Assembly: GCA_947627565.1 (NCBI GenBank)
Contig: CANQWO010000013.1
Location: 1-47,276, forward strand
Source of the DNA: an uncultured Clostridia bacterium
GTDB taxonomy: Bacteria; Bacillota; Clostridia; Christensenellales; Borkfalkiaceae
DNA: 47,276 nt
Direction of reading: 5' to 3'
Within the stretch, counting starts at the first letter, position 1; each line of letters starts with the position of its first letter. The translations under genes were made by a program, and so were the position numbers. The notes beneath the pieces are model-generated. The model saw only the letters and a program-made list of their open reading frames with translations. It was not told the DNA's origin and made no database searches. This document shows positions 9,642 through 18,695 of the stretch, in pieces.

Positions 9642-12362
9642 ATGAAAAGCAAGAAACATTTGACGCGCATCGTGTCGGTTGCACTCGCGGCCGCGCTCGG
9701 TTGTGGCGGGATTTCGGCGCTTGCGGGATGCTCGAAGGGCGGCAAGGCCCTCGTCATCATGACGCAGGAACTCAACGGTCTGTTCAATCCTTTCTACTCG
9801 ACGGCCGGCACCGATATGGACGTCGTCGGACAGACGCAGATCTCCATGTTCTCGACGGACGACAAGGGCGACATCGCCTATGGCGACGACGAGCCCGTCG
9901 TGGTCAAGGACTACATGGTTGAGTCGCTTACAAACGGCAACACGCAATATACCTTTGTCCTCAAACCGAACATCGTCTTCTCCGACGGCGTGCCGCTCAC
10001 GATGAACGACGTCCTGTTCAACATGTATGTCTATCTCGATCCCGCCTATACGGGCTCGACGACGATGTATTCCACGAAGATCCTCGGGTTGCAGGCATAC
10101 CGGAACCAGAAGAATGTCTCCGACGATTCCTCTGCGGACGATACCCTGTCGAGCGCGGCGACCGGCCGCGTCAGAAACCGCATCCTCGAGCTCACGACGC
10201 TCTTCAAGAACGTCGGCAAACTGGAGGATTCCGACGGGTATTTTGCGACGGCGGAGACCATGCGCGCCGCCATCGCCGATCCCGCGCAGTATCAGCCCTC
10301 GAGCGGCTATCTGAAGGCGCTTTGGCCCAACGGGCAGCCCTCGGCCGAGGAACTCAGCGGCGGCAAGACGGTCGATGATCTCGCCCGCGCACAGCTCCGC
10401 GAGGATTACGACCACGCGCTCGAACTTTTCCACGAAGAGCTGGAAAACGACTTCAACGCCGCGAAGGACTCCTATCAGGATGCGCCTTATACGCCCAACG
10501 AAGCGAACGTCAAATTCACCGACGTCGTCTCGTTCATGTTCTATGAGGGCTACTACGAAGTCGAATATTTCAAGGATTCGATCACAAACAAAGAGGATAA
10601 GAACCGCATCGTCAAACTGACGCCGCAGTACTCCGGCGTCTCCACGCGGGAGCAGGCCATCGAATATGTCTATGAAGACAATATCGAGACGGCGTTCGAC
10701 AGCGTGGTCACCGGATGGGGCACCGCGACGACGCTGCAGAGCGAGTTCTCCGCCAAGGCGAAGGACGTCGTTCTCCACGAGCAGCTCGGCAGCTCCGAGG
10801 GGCTCAATATCCCCAACATCACGGGGATCCGTTCCCTTTCGCCCGATCATATGCCCGGGAATGAAACGGGGGCAACTTCCGTCACCATCTCCCACGCCGA
10901 CGGGACCAGCCAGGAATACAAGGTCGCCCAGACCCATAACGCAGACGGCGTGCCCGAAGAGGGCGCCTACGACGTTTTGCGCATCACCATCAAGGGCACC
11001 GACCCCAAGGCCATCTGGAACTTCGGGTTCACCGTTGCGCCCTATCACTACTACTCCGATCCCTCCAACCTCGCTTATGCGGTCAATATCAAGGAGAACA
11101 AATTCGGCGTGGCTTGGGCAGACGCCAACTTCCAGTCCCGCGTCATCCAGGGCGACAACAAAAACGGCGTGAGCAAGAACAAGGTCCCGCTCGGCGCAGG
11201 TCCCTATGTCGCGACCGACCGCAACGACAGCGATTCGCCGAGAGCGACTTCCTTCATCGACAGCAACATCGTCTACTACAAGTCCAATCCCAATTTCCTC
11301 ATGGGCGAGCCCAAGATCAAGCACATGCGCTATCAGGTGACCTCGCAGTCCAACGCTCTCAACCAGCTCGAGAAGGGCGGCGTCCACTTTGTTGAGCCGC
11401 AGTTCACGCAGAGCAACCAGGAGCGCATCGACGGCCTCAAGAGCAAGGGCATCAAGTCCCTCAGCTCGTGGCAGCTTGGCTACGGCTACATCGGCATCAA
11501 CGCCAAGTATGTCCCCGACATCAATCTCCGCAAGGCCATCATGTCGGCCATGGATATCAGCCTTTCGCTGAACTACTACATGACCGGAACGGCGGATACC
11601 ATCAACTGGCCGATGTCCATGGTAAGTTGGGCGTATCCGAGAGATCGGCAAACCGGGAGCGCCAACAGCGACGAAGTGCTTGCCTATAAGAACACGAACA
11701 ACGGTCACGACTATACCATGTTTACGGGTAACGAAGCGGCCAAGGCCAAGATCGAGCGGTATATGCAGGCGGCAAAAGTCTCCGCAGGGAATGAGAAGCT
11801 GCACATCAAGTTCACCATCGCGGGCAGCGACCTCACCGACCACCCGTGCTATCTTGTCTTCAAGCACGCGAAGGACCTCTTGGACGCCTGCGGCTGGAAC
11901 ATCGAGATCAACCCCGATACGTATGCGTTGACCAAACTCGCGACGGGCTCGCTCGCCGTCTGGGCGGCGGCCTGGGGCTCCACGATCGACCCCGATATGT
12001 ATCAGGTCTATCACAAAAACTCCTCGGCGACGTCCGTCTATTCGTGGGGCTATCCGTCCATCCTCAGCGATAGTAAGACCTATGAGAAGGAAAACGGCAT
12101 CCTGACCGAACTCTCCAAGATTATTGATCATGCCCGCGAGACCGAGGATCGGACCCAGCGCACAAAGGACTATGAAGAGGCGATGGGACTCGTTCTCGAC
12201 CTTGCCGTCGAACTTCCCGTCTACCAGCGCAAGACGCTTTACGCCTACAACGCAAAGGTGATCGACGAGAACACGTTGCCGCATGACGAGAACGGCGGAG
12301 TCCTCATCAACCCGTATTCCTCGCCGCTTTCGAGGATCTGGGAGGTCGATTTCGTCAAGTAA
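9642..12362 (+). CDS. Oligopeptide ABC transporter substrate-binding lipoprotein (OppA-like, very large)
   Basis: This 906-residue lipoprotein belongs to the SBP_bac_5 family that captures peptides outside the membrane and delivers them to the Opp permease. Its lipobox is LAGC with Cys30. Family features include VVKDYMVESLTNGNTQYTFVL-type early strands, FSDGVPLTMNDVLFNMYVYLDP, the mid-protein segment with SNPNFLMGEPKIKHMRY and INLRKAIMSAMD, and a C-terminal WGSTIDPDMYQVYH segment. Typical family members have about 500-600 residues; here about 300 extra residues lie mainly in the first half (roughly 130-420). ATG 9642 has CGGAGG 8 nt upstream; an upstream TTG would bury the signal peptide. The substrate is inferred from family and operon context only. 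Confidence 0.87.
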   Translation: MKSKKHLTRIVSVALAAALGCGGISALAGCSKGGKALVIMTQELNGLFNPFYSTAGTDMDVVGQTQISMFSTDDKGDIAYGDDEPVVVKDYMVESLTNGNTQYTFVLKPNIVFSDGVPLTMNDVLFNMYVYLDPAYTGSTTMYSTKILGLQAYRNQKNVSDDSSADDTLSSAATGRVRNRILELTTLFKNVGKLEDSDGYFATAETMRAAIADPAQYQPSSGYLKALWPNGQPSAEELSGGKTVDDLARAQLREDYDHALELFHEELENDFNAAKDSYQDAPYTPNEANVKFTDVVSFMFYEGYYEVEYFKDSITNKEDKNRIVKLTPQYSGVSTREQAIEYVYEDNIETAFDSVVTGWGTATTLQSEFSAKAKDVVLHEQLGSSEGLNIPNITGIRSLSPDHMPGNETGATSVTISHADGTSQEYKVAQTHNADGVPEEGAYDVLRITIKGTDPKAIWNFGFTVAPYHYYSDPSNLAYAVNIKENKFGVAWADANFQSRVIQGDNKNGVSKNKVPLGAGPYVATDRNDSDSPRATSFIDSNIVYYKSNPNFLMGEPKIKHMRYQVTSQSNALNQLEKGGVHFVEPQFTQSNQERIDGLKSKGIKSLSSWQLGYGYIGINAKYVPDINLRKAIMSAMDISLSLNYYMTGTADTINWPMSMVSWAYPRDRQTGSANSDEVLAYKNTNNGHDYTMFTGNEAAKAKIERYMQAAKVSAGNEKLHIKFTIAGSDLTDHPCYLVFKHAKDLLDACGWNIEINPDTYALTKLATGSLAVWAAAWGSTIDPDMYQVYHKNSSATSVYSWGYPSILSDSKTYEKENGILTELSKIIDHARETEDRTQRTKDYEEAMGLVLDLAVELPVYQRKTLYAYNAKVIDENTLPHDENGGVLINPYSSPLSRIWEVDFVK

Positions 12363-12395
12363 CCGAAGTCCAAACCAATATCATGCGTCCTTACC

Positions 12396-12415
12396 GCCTC
12401 CCCATTCGGGGAGGC
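12396..12415 (+). promoter_or_regulatory. Intercistronic hairpin between the binding-protein and permease genes
   Basis: A perfect 8-bp stem GCCTCCCC / GGGGAGGC with an ATTC loop sits 33 nt after the binding-protein stop codon. No U-tract follows, so it is not an obvious terminator. In many ABC operons such a hairpin stabilises the 3' end of the binding-protein mRNA and raises its expression over the membrane subunits; that role is inferred here. Confidence 0.65.
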
Positions 12416-12452
12416 AGAGGACGTTTTGCCGAAATTTACATCGGAGCAACTT

Positions 12453-13451
12453 ATGGTCAAATACATCCTGAAACGCCTCGGCCTTGCCATCATTATTCTG
12501 CTCGGCGTTTCCATCATTCTCTATTTCCTCATCCGTCTGATGCCGCTCGACTTCGTGCAGCAGCGCATTCTGCAGATCTCGCAGAATCAGAATCCGGAGG
12601 ACTTGCAGGCGCTCATCGACGCAATGAATAAGCAATACGGCCTGGGCGACAACAGCTTCAAAGGGATCGTCGGCGGTTACGGCGCATGGCTTTGGAAGCT
12701 GGTCCGTCTCGACCTCGGCAAGACGTTCGTCGACAATCAGCCCGTCGTTTCGGCCATTGCCGACCACATGGGCGTCTCTTTCCTGGTTGCGTTCGTTGCG
12801 ATCATCTTCGAATATCTCATTGCCATTCCGCTCGGCGTCACCGCGGCGACCCACCAATATTCCGTGCGCGACTATGTCGTCACCGTGCTCGTCATGATCG
12901 GCATCTCGCTCCCGTCGTTCTTCTTCGGGCGCGTCTTGCAGAACATCTTCGCGATGCACTTCGGTTGGTTCCCGCCCTCGGGGTATCAGAACGCCACGGA
13001 GGAGGGCGTGAGCTCCTTCATGTTGGGCGTCGACCATTTGTGGCATGTGATCCTGCCCATCACGGTCATGGTGCTCCTGAGCATCGGCGGCACGATGCGG
13101 TATATGCGCACCAATATGCTCGAAGTGCTCAATTCCGACTATATCCGGACAGCGCGCGCAAAGGGCCTGCCCGAGAGCAAAGTCATCTATAAACATGCGT
13201 TCCGGAACACGATGATCCCCATCGTGACGGTGATGGCGGGGATCCTGCCGACGCTGTTTTCGGGCGCGATGATCACCGAGCAGGTCTTCGACCTCCCCGG
13301 GATCGGGAACTACGCACTCAAGGCCATGACGGGCGGCGATATCCCGTTCATCATGGGCTACAATATGTTTCTTGCGCTTCTGTCCGTCATCGGCGTGCTC
13401 CTCTCCGACTTGATGTACGCCATCGTCGATCCGCGCGTCAAACTTTACTAA
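12453..13451 (+). CDS. Oligopeptide ABC transporter permease, OppB/DppB type
   Basis: This 332-residue inner-membrane subunit forms half of the peptide channel. The N-terminus MVKYILKRLGLAIIILLGVSI is the classic start of DppB/OppB proteins, and about six membrane helices follow. The ABC-permease EAA loop that contacts the ATPases is visible as DYIRTARAKGLPESKVIYKHAFRN in two stretches near residues 230-255, followed by PGIGNYALKA. ATG 12453 has CGGAG 6 nt upstream; the upstream TTG at 12426 is less likely. It is followed after 12 bp by the partner permease. Confidence 0.92.
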   Translation: MVKYILKRLGLAIIILLGVSIILYFLIRLMPLDFVQQRILQISQNQNPEDLQALIDAMNKQYGLGDNSFKGIVGGYGAWLWKLVRLDLGKTFVDNQPVVSAIADHMGVSFLVAFVAIIFEYLIAIPLGVTAATHQYSVRDYVVTVLVMIGISLPSFFFGRVLQNIFAMHFGWFPPSGYQNATEEGVSSFMLGVDHLWHVILPITVMVLLSIGGTMRYMRTNMLEVLNSDYIRTARAKGLPESKVIYKHAFRNTMIPIVTVMAGILPTLFSGAMITEQVFDLPGIGNYALKAMTGGDIPFIMGYNMFLALLSVIGVLLSDLMYAIVDPRVKLY

Positions 13452-13463
13452 GGAGGAACGGAC

Positions 13464-14636
13464 ATGGACGAATTTCAGGACCGCAAAACGACAGAAACAC
13501 CCGAGGAGCTCCGCGAACAGGCGCTCCAGGCCCAAGGCGATTTCGTAACGCCCGAGGAAAATTCCCAAAAAGACGAGCTCCTGATGCTCGGCGATGTGCC
13601 CACGGATTCCGAGGCGGTCGCCGCCGCGCAGGACGAGGAAAATTCCCTCGATAAAAACGTGCGGCTGCTCTCTCCCGCGCGCATGGTCGCCCGCCGCTTC
13701 TTCCGCTCCAAACTCTCCGTCATCGGCCTCATCATGATCGTGGCGCTCATGCTCTTTTCTTGGCTTGGGCCCGTCTTCTATAATGTCTATGGGGAGATCG
13801 AGGACGACCAGAGCGGCAAGGTGGACTATTATCATCTCGAACAGACCTATACCGACGACGAGGGCGTCGAGCACTCGTTCGTGCAGGTCAACGAGACGTA
13901 TCAAAAGCTCAACAATCTTGCGCCCCCGAGCTGGAAGCACCTGCTCGGCACCGATGTGACGGGCATGGACGTCTTCACGCGCCTCATGTACGGCGGCCGG
14001 ATCTCGCTCTCCATCAGCTTCATCGCCGTGTTCGCCGTCACCATATTGGGCATCTTTTTCGGCGGCATCGCGGGGTATTTCGGGCACTGGGTCGATGAGA
14101 TCATCATGCGACTATGCGATATTTTGATGTGTCTGCCCAGCCTCCCGATCATGCTCATCATCGGCACGCTGTTCGACGCCTGGGAGATCGAATCGCAATA
14201 CCGCATCTACCTCATGATGCTGCTCTTGACGCTGATATCATGGCCGGGGACCGCCCGGCTCGTCCGCGGACAGATTTTGTTCCTGCGGGAACAGGAATAT
14301 ATGGTCGCGGCCGAGGCGATGGGATTCTCGACCTCGCGGAAGATTTTCAAACATCTCATTCCCAACGTCATGCCCCAGCTCATCGTCTCCATGACGCTCT
14401 CGCTCGGCAGCATGATCCTCACGGAGGCGACGCTCTCCTATCTCGGCCTCGGCGTCAAGGCGCCCTACGCCGCATGGGGGACGATGATCAATATCGTCAC
14501 AAACAACGACGAGGTGCTCCGCAGTTACTTCAACGTGTGGGGACCTCCGGGAATTTGTATCATCATCGCGGTGCTCGGCTTCAACTTCATCGGCGACGGC
14601 CTGCGCGACGCACTCGATCCCAAGGCAAGGAGGTAA
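13464..14636 (+). CDS. Oligopeptide ABC transporter permease, OppC/DppC type, with long N-terminal extension
   Basis: This 390-residue membrane subunit pairs with the OppB-type permease. About residues 1-70 are a charged, Glu/Gln-rich cytoplasmic extension before the usual start of the family (LSPARMVARRFFRSKLSVIGL). An insert of about 50 residues, rich in Asp and Tyr, lies in the outer loop between the first helix and HLLGTDVTGMDVFTRLMYG, which is the conserved GTD-x-GRD-like segment. The EAA loop reads VAAEAMGFSTSRKIFKHLIPN. AAGGAGG precedes ATG 13464. Both additions are larger than in typical OppC proteins of about 300 residues. Confidence 0.9.
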   Translation: MDEFQDRKTTETPEELREQALQAQGDFVTPEENSQKDELLMLGDVPTDSEAVAAAQDEENSLDKNVRLLSPARMVARRFFRSKLSVIGLIMIVALMLFSWLGPVFYNVYGEIEDDQSGKVDYYHLEQTYTDDEGVEHSFVQVNETYQKLNNLAPPSWKHLLGTDVTGMDVFTRLMYGGRISLSISFIAVFAVTILGIFFGGIAGYFGHWVDEIIMRLCDILMCLPSLPIMLIIGTLFDAWEIESQYRIYLMMLLLTLISWPGTARLVRGQILFLREQEYMVAAEAMGFSTSRKIFKHLIPNVMPQLIVSMTLSLGSMILTEATLSYLGLGVKAPYAAWGTMINIVTNNDEVLRSYFNVWGPPGICIIIAVLGFNFIGDGLRDALDPKARR

Positions 14637-14639
14637 TGT

Positions 14640-15962
14640 ATGGCTGAAAAGAAGAACCGGCATTACCTCACCGGCAAAGAGGTCAAGGCGATCGCCAAAG
14701 AAAACAATAAGATCATCCGCGCCCTCGAGAAGAAAAAGAAGCGGAAGGCGCAGGAGAGCGAATTTCTCTCCGAATTGAAGGATCCCGCAAATATTCTCGA
14801 AGTCGAGGACCTGCATTCCTATTTCTTTACCGACCAGGGCGTTGTCAAGGCCGTCAACGGCGTCTCCTTCGAGATCCCGCAGGGGGCCACGGTGGGCGTC
14901 GTCGGCGAATCGGGCTGCGGCAAATCCGTCACGAGCATGTCCATCATGCAACTGTTGCAGGGGCCCTACGGCCAGATCTTTTCCGGCTCCATCCGCTTCA
15001 AGTCGTATGACTTCAAGCGCGACGAAAAGGGCGAGCCCATTCCCATCTACGAGACGGACGAGGCGGGGGAGCCCATCATGGAGCCCGTTCTCGACAAGAA
15101 GGGCAACCCCAAGCTCGACAAGGGGGGCGCCCCCATGACCGCGCCCAAGCAGAAGCGCGACCAATACGGCACCCGCCTCTTCGAAATGGAGGAGAAGGTG
15201 TTCGACATCGCGCAGATGCCCGTCAAGGAGATGCACCGTCTGCGCGGCAGACAGATCGCCATGATCTTCCAGGAGCCCATGACGAGCCTCAACCCCGTGT
15301 TCACCATCGGCAATCAGCTCGATGAAGTGACGTTTTTGCACTTCCCGGGTTCGACCAAGGAGGACGCAAAGCGCCGTTCCATCGAGATGCTCAATCTTGT
15401 CGGCATCGCCATGCCCGAGCGCGTCTATAAATCCTATCCGCACGAGCTTTCGGGCGGGATGCGCCAGCGCGTCATGATCTCCATGGCGCTCGCGGGCGAC
15501 CCCCGGCTCATCATCGCCGACGAGCCCACGACGGCGCTCGACGTCACCATTCAGGCGCAGATTTTGGACCTCCTTCGCGACCTCAAGACGAGGATCAACG
15601 GCTCCATTTTGCTCATCACGCACGACCTCGGCATCATCGCGGAGATGGCGGATTATGTCGTCGTCATGTATGCGGGCCGCATCATCGAAAAGGGGACGGC
15701 TTCGGAGATCTTCCATCATCCCATGCACCCCTATACCATCGGGCTCCAGAAGTCCAAGCCCACGATGGATTCCGATTCGAATACGCTGTTCAATATCCCG
15801 GGGAACGTCCCCAATCCCATTGATATGCCCGACTACTGCTACTTCCGCGAGCGCTGTACCGGTTGCGTGAAGGCCTGTTTCGGGGATTATCCCGCCATGG
15901 TGCAGGTCAGTCCCACGCACTTTGTCGCGTGTCACCTCTACGATAAGGAGAAAACGGAATGA
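14640..15962 (+). CDS. Oligopeptide ABC transporter ATPase, OppD/DppD type, with insertion after the Walker A region
   Basis: This 440-residue cytoplasmic ATPase powers peptide import. Walker A is GESGCGKS (residues 89-96), the Q-loop Gln is near residue 212 ([10 protein letters not shown]), the signature is LSGGM (271-275) and Walker B is LIIADE (291-296). The C-terminal oligopeptide-transporter segment contains four cysteines ([18 protein letters not shown]), as in OppD proteins that carry an iron-sulfur site. A lysine-rich extension of about 48 residues precedes the domain. A charged insert of about 65 residues (roughly 122-190) lies between Walker A and the Q-loop. GGAGG lies close upstream of ATG 14640, and the gene overlaps the next by 4 bp. 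Confidence 0.92.
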   Translation: MAEKKNRHYLTGKEVKAIAKENNKIIRALEKKKKRKAQESEFLSELKDPANILEVEDLHSYFFTDQGVVKAVNGVSFEIPQGATVGVVGESGCGKSVTSMSIMQLLQGPYGQIFSGSIRFKSYDFKRDEKGEPIPIYETDEAGEPIMEPVLDKKGNPKLDKGGAPMTAPKQKRDQYGTRLFEMEEKVFDIAQMPVKEMHRLRGRQIAMIFQEPMTSLNPVFTIGNQLDEVTFLHFPGSTKEDAKRRSIEMLNLVGIAMPERVYKSYPHELSGGMRQRVMISMALAGDPRLIIADEPTTALDVTIQAQILDLLRDLKTRINGSILLITHDLGIIAEMADYVVVMYAGRIIEKGTASEIFHHPMHPYTIGLQKSKPTMDSDSNTLFNIPGNVPNPIDMPDYCYFRERCTGCVKACFGDYPAMVQVSPTHFVACHLYDKEKTE

Positions 15963-17227
15963 ACGACGAAGAAAAATTTACCGGATCCGAGACTCCCGAA
16001 GGCGCCGCGGCGGAGCAGACAGACGTCTGTCCCGAAGCGCCCGAGACGGAAAACGAGGGGACCGTGTCTGGGACAGAGGCGCAGAAAACCGCAGAAAGCT
16101 CCGAATCGGGCGAGGTAGACATTGCGGCCGTCAACGCGCAGTGCCTCGCTTCGGGCGATTTCACGGGCTTCGACGACGCATACGAGGCGGCGCTCGAACA
16201 GCGCGCGCGCGACGAGAAGGCGGCTGCGGACCGTGCGTCCCCCGCGGACCCCGACGCGCTCCTCGAGGTAAGGCACCTCAAGATGTATTTCCCGCTCAAG
16301 AAGACGCTGGGCGGCAAGGTCACGCTGTGGCTTCGCGCCGTGGACGACGTTTCGTTCAAGCTCAAGGCGGGTGAGACGCTCGGCATCGTGGGCGAGAGCG
16401 GCTGCGGCAAGACGACCATGGGCCGCGCCGTGCTCAAACTCTACAAGCCGACGGGCGGCCAGATCTTCTTCGAGGGGAAAGATATCGCCAAATACAAGCC
16501 CTCCGAGATGCGGCCGCTCCGCACCAAAATGCAGATCATCTTCCAGGACCCGTATTCCTCGCTCCCGCCGCGGAGCACGGTGGGGGGCATCCTCTCCGAG
16601 CCCGTCAAGGTGCATAAGATCGTCGAAAAGGAAAAGATCAAGGACTACGTATTGGACGTCATGGAACAGTGCGGCCTCCGCGACTACTATTTCGAGCGCT
16701 ATCCGCATGAATTTTCGGGCGGCCAGCGCCAGCGCATTTGCATTGCCCGCGCGCTCTCCGTCAACCCCCAACTCGTTGTGTGCGATGAGCCCGTCTCCGC
16801 GCTCGACGTCTCCATTCAGGCGCAGATCATCAATCTTCTCCGCCGTCTCCAGGAGCAGCGGGGGCTCACCTACATGTTCATTTCGCACGACCTCTCCGTC
16901 GTCAAGCACATTTCCGACCGCATCGGCGTCATGTACCTCGGTTCGATGGTGGAATTTGGGGACAAGAAGTCCATCTTCTCCCATCCCATGCATCCGTACA
17001 CACAGGCGCTGTTCTCGGCCGTGCCCAATCCCAATCCCGACGTGAAGATGGACCGCATCGTGCTCAAGGGGGACATCCCCTCGCCCGCCAATCCGCCCAA
17101 GGGCTGCAAATTCCACACGCGCTGCCATAAGTGTATGGAGATCTGCAAGCATATCGCGCCCAAATATCTCGAATACGAGCCCGGACACTTCGTCGCCTGC
17201 CATCTGTATCCGCAGGAGGAAGCATGA
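15959..17227 (+). CDS. Oligopeptide ABC transporter ATPase, OppF/DppF type, with acidic N-terminal extension
   Basis: This 422-residue ATPase is the second nucleotide-binding subunit. Walker A is GESGCGKT (residues 145-152), followed by FQDPYSSLPPRSTV, the signature FSGGQRQR and Walker B LVVCDE. The C-terminal CKFHTRCHKCMEIC segment is the family's cysteine-rich tail. About the first 100 residues are a Glu/Ala/Ser-rich extension not found in usual OppF proteins of about 310-330 residues. Its ATG overlaps the OppD stop codon (ATGA), which points to translational coupling and equal production of the two ATPases. Confidence 0.92.
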   Translation: MNDEEKFTGSETPEGAAAEQTDVCPEAPETENEGTVSGTEAQKTAESSESGEVDIAAVNAQCLASGDFTGFDDAYEAALEQRARDEKAAADRASPADPDALLEVRHLKMYFPLKKTLGGKVTLWLRAVDDVSFKLKAGETLGIVGESGCGKTTMGRAVLKLYKPTGGQIFFEGKDIAKYKPSEMRPLRTKMQIIFQDPYSSLPPRSTVGGILSEPVKVHKIVEKEKIKDYVLDVMEQCGLRDYYFERYPHEFSGGQRQRICIARALSVNPQLVVCDEPVSALDVSIQAQIINLLRRLQEQRGLTYMFISHDLSVVKHISDRIGVMYLGSMVEFGDKKSIFSHPMHPYTQALFSAVPNPNPDVKMDRIVLKGDIPSPANPPKGCKFHTRCHKCMEICKHIAPKYLEYEPGHFVACHLYPQEEA

Positions 17228-17508
17228 GCAAGGGGCGCAGAGAGGACGAAACGGGCGAACGGGAGGACGACCGACCTGCCAAGAAGAAAGAGCAGAAGAT
17301 CATCTATATCGACGACGGATCGACGGTCGCCGATATGAGCGGAACGTTCCGCGGCGGACGAAAGGACGCCCGGCCGCGTTCGACGTTTAAGGAGAAGGCG
17401 CGCACCTATTTTTCCGTCGTGAAGAAAATGATCTTGCCGCTTCTCGTCACGCTCATCGCCTTCACGGTCGTCATCATCCTGTTCCTGTTCGCCGCCGGAA
17501 AATTGTAA
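17224..17508 (+). CDS. Small single-span membrane protein coupled to the Opp operon
   Basis: This 94-residue protein has a very charged N-terminal half (Arg, Lys, Asp, Glu), a central IIYIDDGSTVADMSG motif and one membrane helix near the C-terminus (about residues 70-92). It starts inside the OppF stop codon (ATGA overlap). I do not recognise a named family. The tight coupling suggests a transporter accessory or regulator, but the YIDDGxTxADM motif may also occur in unrelated contexts. A terminator follows directly. Confidence 0.7.
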   Translation: MSKGRREDETGEREDDRPAKKKEQKIIYIDDGSTVADMSGTFRGGRKDARPRSTFKEKARTYFSVVKKMILPLLVTLIAFTVVIILFLFAAGKL

Positions 17509-17515
17509 GAAAAGG

Positions 17516-17547
17516 CCGTCTCCCGATCCGCGGGGAGGCGGTTTTTT
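17516..17547 (+). terminator. Rho-independent terminator of the protease-Opp operon
   Basis: CCGTCTCCC (17516-17524) pairs with GGGAGGCGG (17533-17541) with one G-U wobble, followed by six Ts. It begins 7 bp after the last stop codon of the operon. Confidence 0.85.
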
Positions 17548-17589
17548 GACACAAGATGTGGAATTTTTTCATGAATTGCCTCCAAAGGA

Positions 17590-17618
17590 TTGTGTTTTGG
17601 CGAAAAGAATGATATAAT
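17590..17618 (+). promoter_or_regulatory. Promoter of the plsX-rnc-smc operon
   Basis: A perfect -10 box TATAAT (17613-17618) is preceded, with a 17-bp spacer, by a weak -35 box TTGTGT (17590-17595). It lies 36 bp before the plsX start codon and just after the upstream terminator. Confidence 0.7.
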
Positions 17619-17654
17619 GATTTTGTACGCAATGCTTGTCCGAAGGGAGAAAAT

Positions 17655-18695
17655 ATGTTAAAGATCATTGTAGACGCGATGGGGGGCGATCACGCCCCGT
17701 CTGAAATCGTAAAAGGCGCTGTCCGCTCGCTGGGAATGCGCAAGGACTTCATGGTCGTTTTTACGGGAGACGAGAGTCTGGTCCGTCACGAACTGGAAAA
17801 GCTCAGCTATCATGAGGCCGAGGCGCGCCGCATCGAGATCGTCCATTGCAGCGAAGTGATCACCAACGACGACATTCCCACCCATGCCGTCAGGAGCAAG
17901 CGCGACAGTTCCCTCGTCGTAGGGCTTCGGATGCTCAAGACCGACGAGGAGGCGGGCGGATTCGTCTCCGCCGGTTCGACGGGCGCCGTGCTCACGGGCG
18001 GGATCATCCATATCGGCAGAATCAAGGGCGTCATGCGGCCCGCGCTGTGCCCCGGCATTCCCAATGTGAACGGCGGGAGAACGCTTCTGTGCGATTGCGG
18101 CGCCAACGCCGAATGCAAGCCCGCCTATCTGATGCAGTTCGGCATCATGGCCTCCGCCTATGCCAAGGCGGCGTTCGGGATCGAATTGCCCCGCGTGGGG
18201 CTGCTCACCAACGGCGCCGAGGAACACAAGGGGGATCCCCTCCATCAGGAAGCGCACATGCTGCTGCGCAACGCCAAGGGGATCAACTTCATCGGCAACA
18301 TGGAGGGCCGCGACATCATGTACGGAGACTACGACGTCGCCGTCTCCGACGGATTCTCGGGCAATATCGCGCTCAAGGCCATCGAGGGATGCGGGAAGAC
18401 GGTCTCCTCCGTCCTCACCAAGGAGTTCAAGCGCAATTTCGGGAGCAAGCTCGCCTATCTGTGCGCGAAAAAACAGATCGCGGGGCTCAAGGACATGCTC
18501 GACTATGCCAAACTGGGCGGCTCCGTCTTCTTGGGGCTCAAGCAGATCGTCGTGAAGTCCCACGGGTCCTCCAAAGCGACGAGCATCGCCGCGTCCGTCT
18601 GCCAGGCGGTGGACGCGTACCGCGGCGGCCTCATCCAAAACATCGCCGCCAAGCTCGAGGAAGCGGGATTCGGCGCGGAGGAAGCGCGTGAATAG
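17655..18695 (+). CDS. plsX: Phosphate acyltransferase PlsX
   Basis: This 346-residue enzyme makes acyl-phosphate from acyl-ACP for the PlsY step of phospholipid synthesis. It begins with the family hallmark VDAMGGDHAP and contains VSAGSTGAVL, LCDCGANAECKP, GLLTNGAEEHKGDPLH and VSDGFSGNIALKA, all typical of PlsX. Length is normal. GGGAG lies about 5 nt upstream of ATG 17655. It overlaps rnc by 8 bp. The fabD-fabG-acpP genes that often follow plsX are not here. Confidence 0.97.
   Translation: MLKIIVDAMGGDHAPSEIVKGAVRSLGMRKDFMVVFTGDESLVRHELEKLSYHEAEARRIEIVHCSEVITNDDIPTHAVRSKRDSSLVVGLRMLKTDEEAGGFVSAGSTGAVLTGGIIHIGRIKGVMRPALCPGIPNVNGGRTLLCDCGANAECKPAYLMQFGIMASAYAKAAFGIELPRVGLLTNGAEEHKGDPLHQEAHMLLRNAKGINFIGNMEGRDIMYGDYDVAVSDGFSGNIALKAIEGCGKTVSSVLTKEFKRNFGSKLAYLCAKKQIAGLKDMLDYAKLGGSVFLGLKQIVVKSHGSSKATSIAASVCQAVDAYRGGLIQNIAAKLEEAGFGAEEARE

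Noticed and set aside
9576-12284. Minus-strand open frame of about 900 codons opposite the peptide-binding protein
   Set aside because: It covers a binding-protein gene with a lipobox and family motifs and has no start signal of its own.
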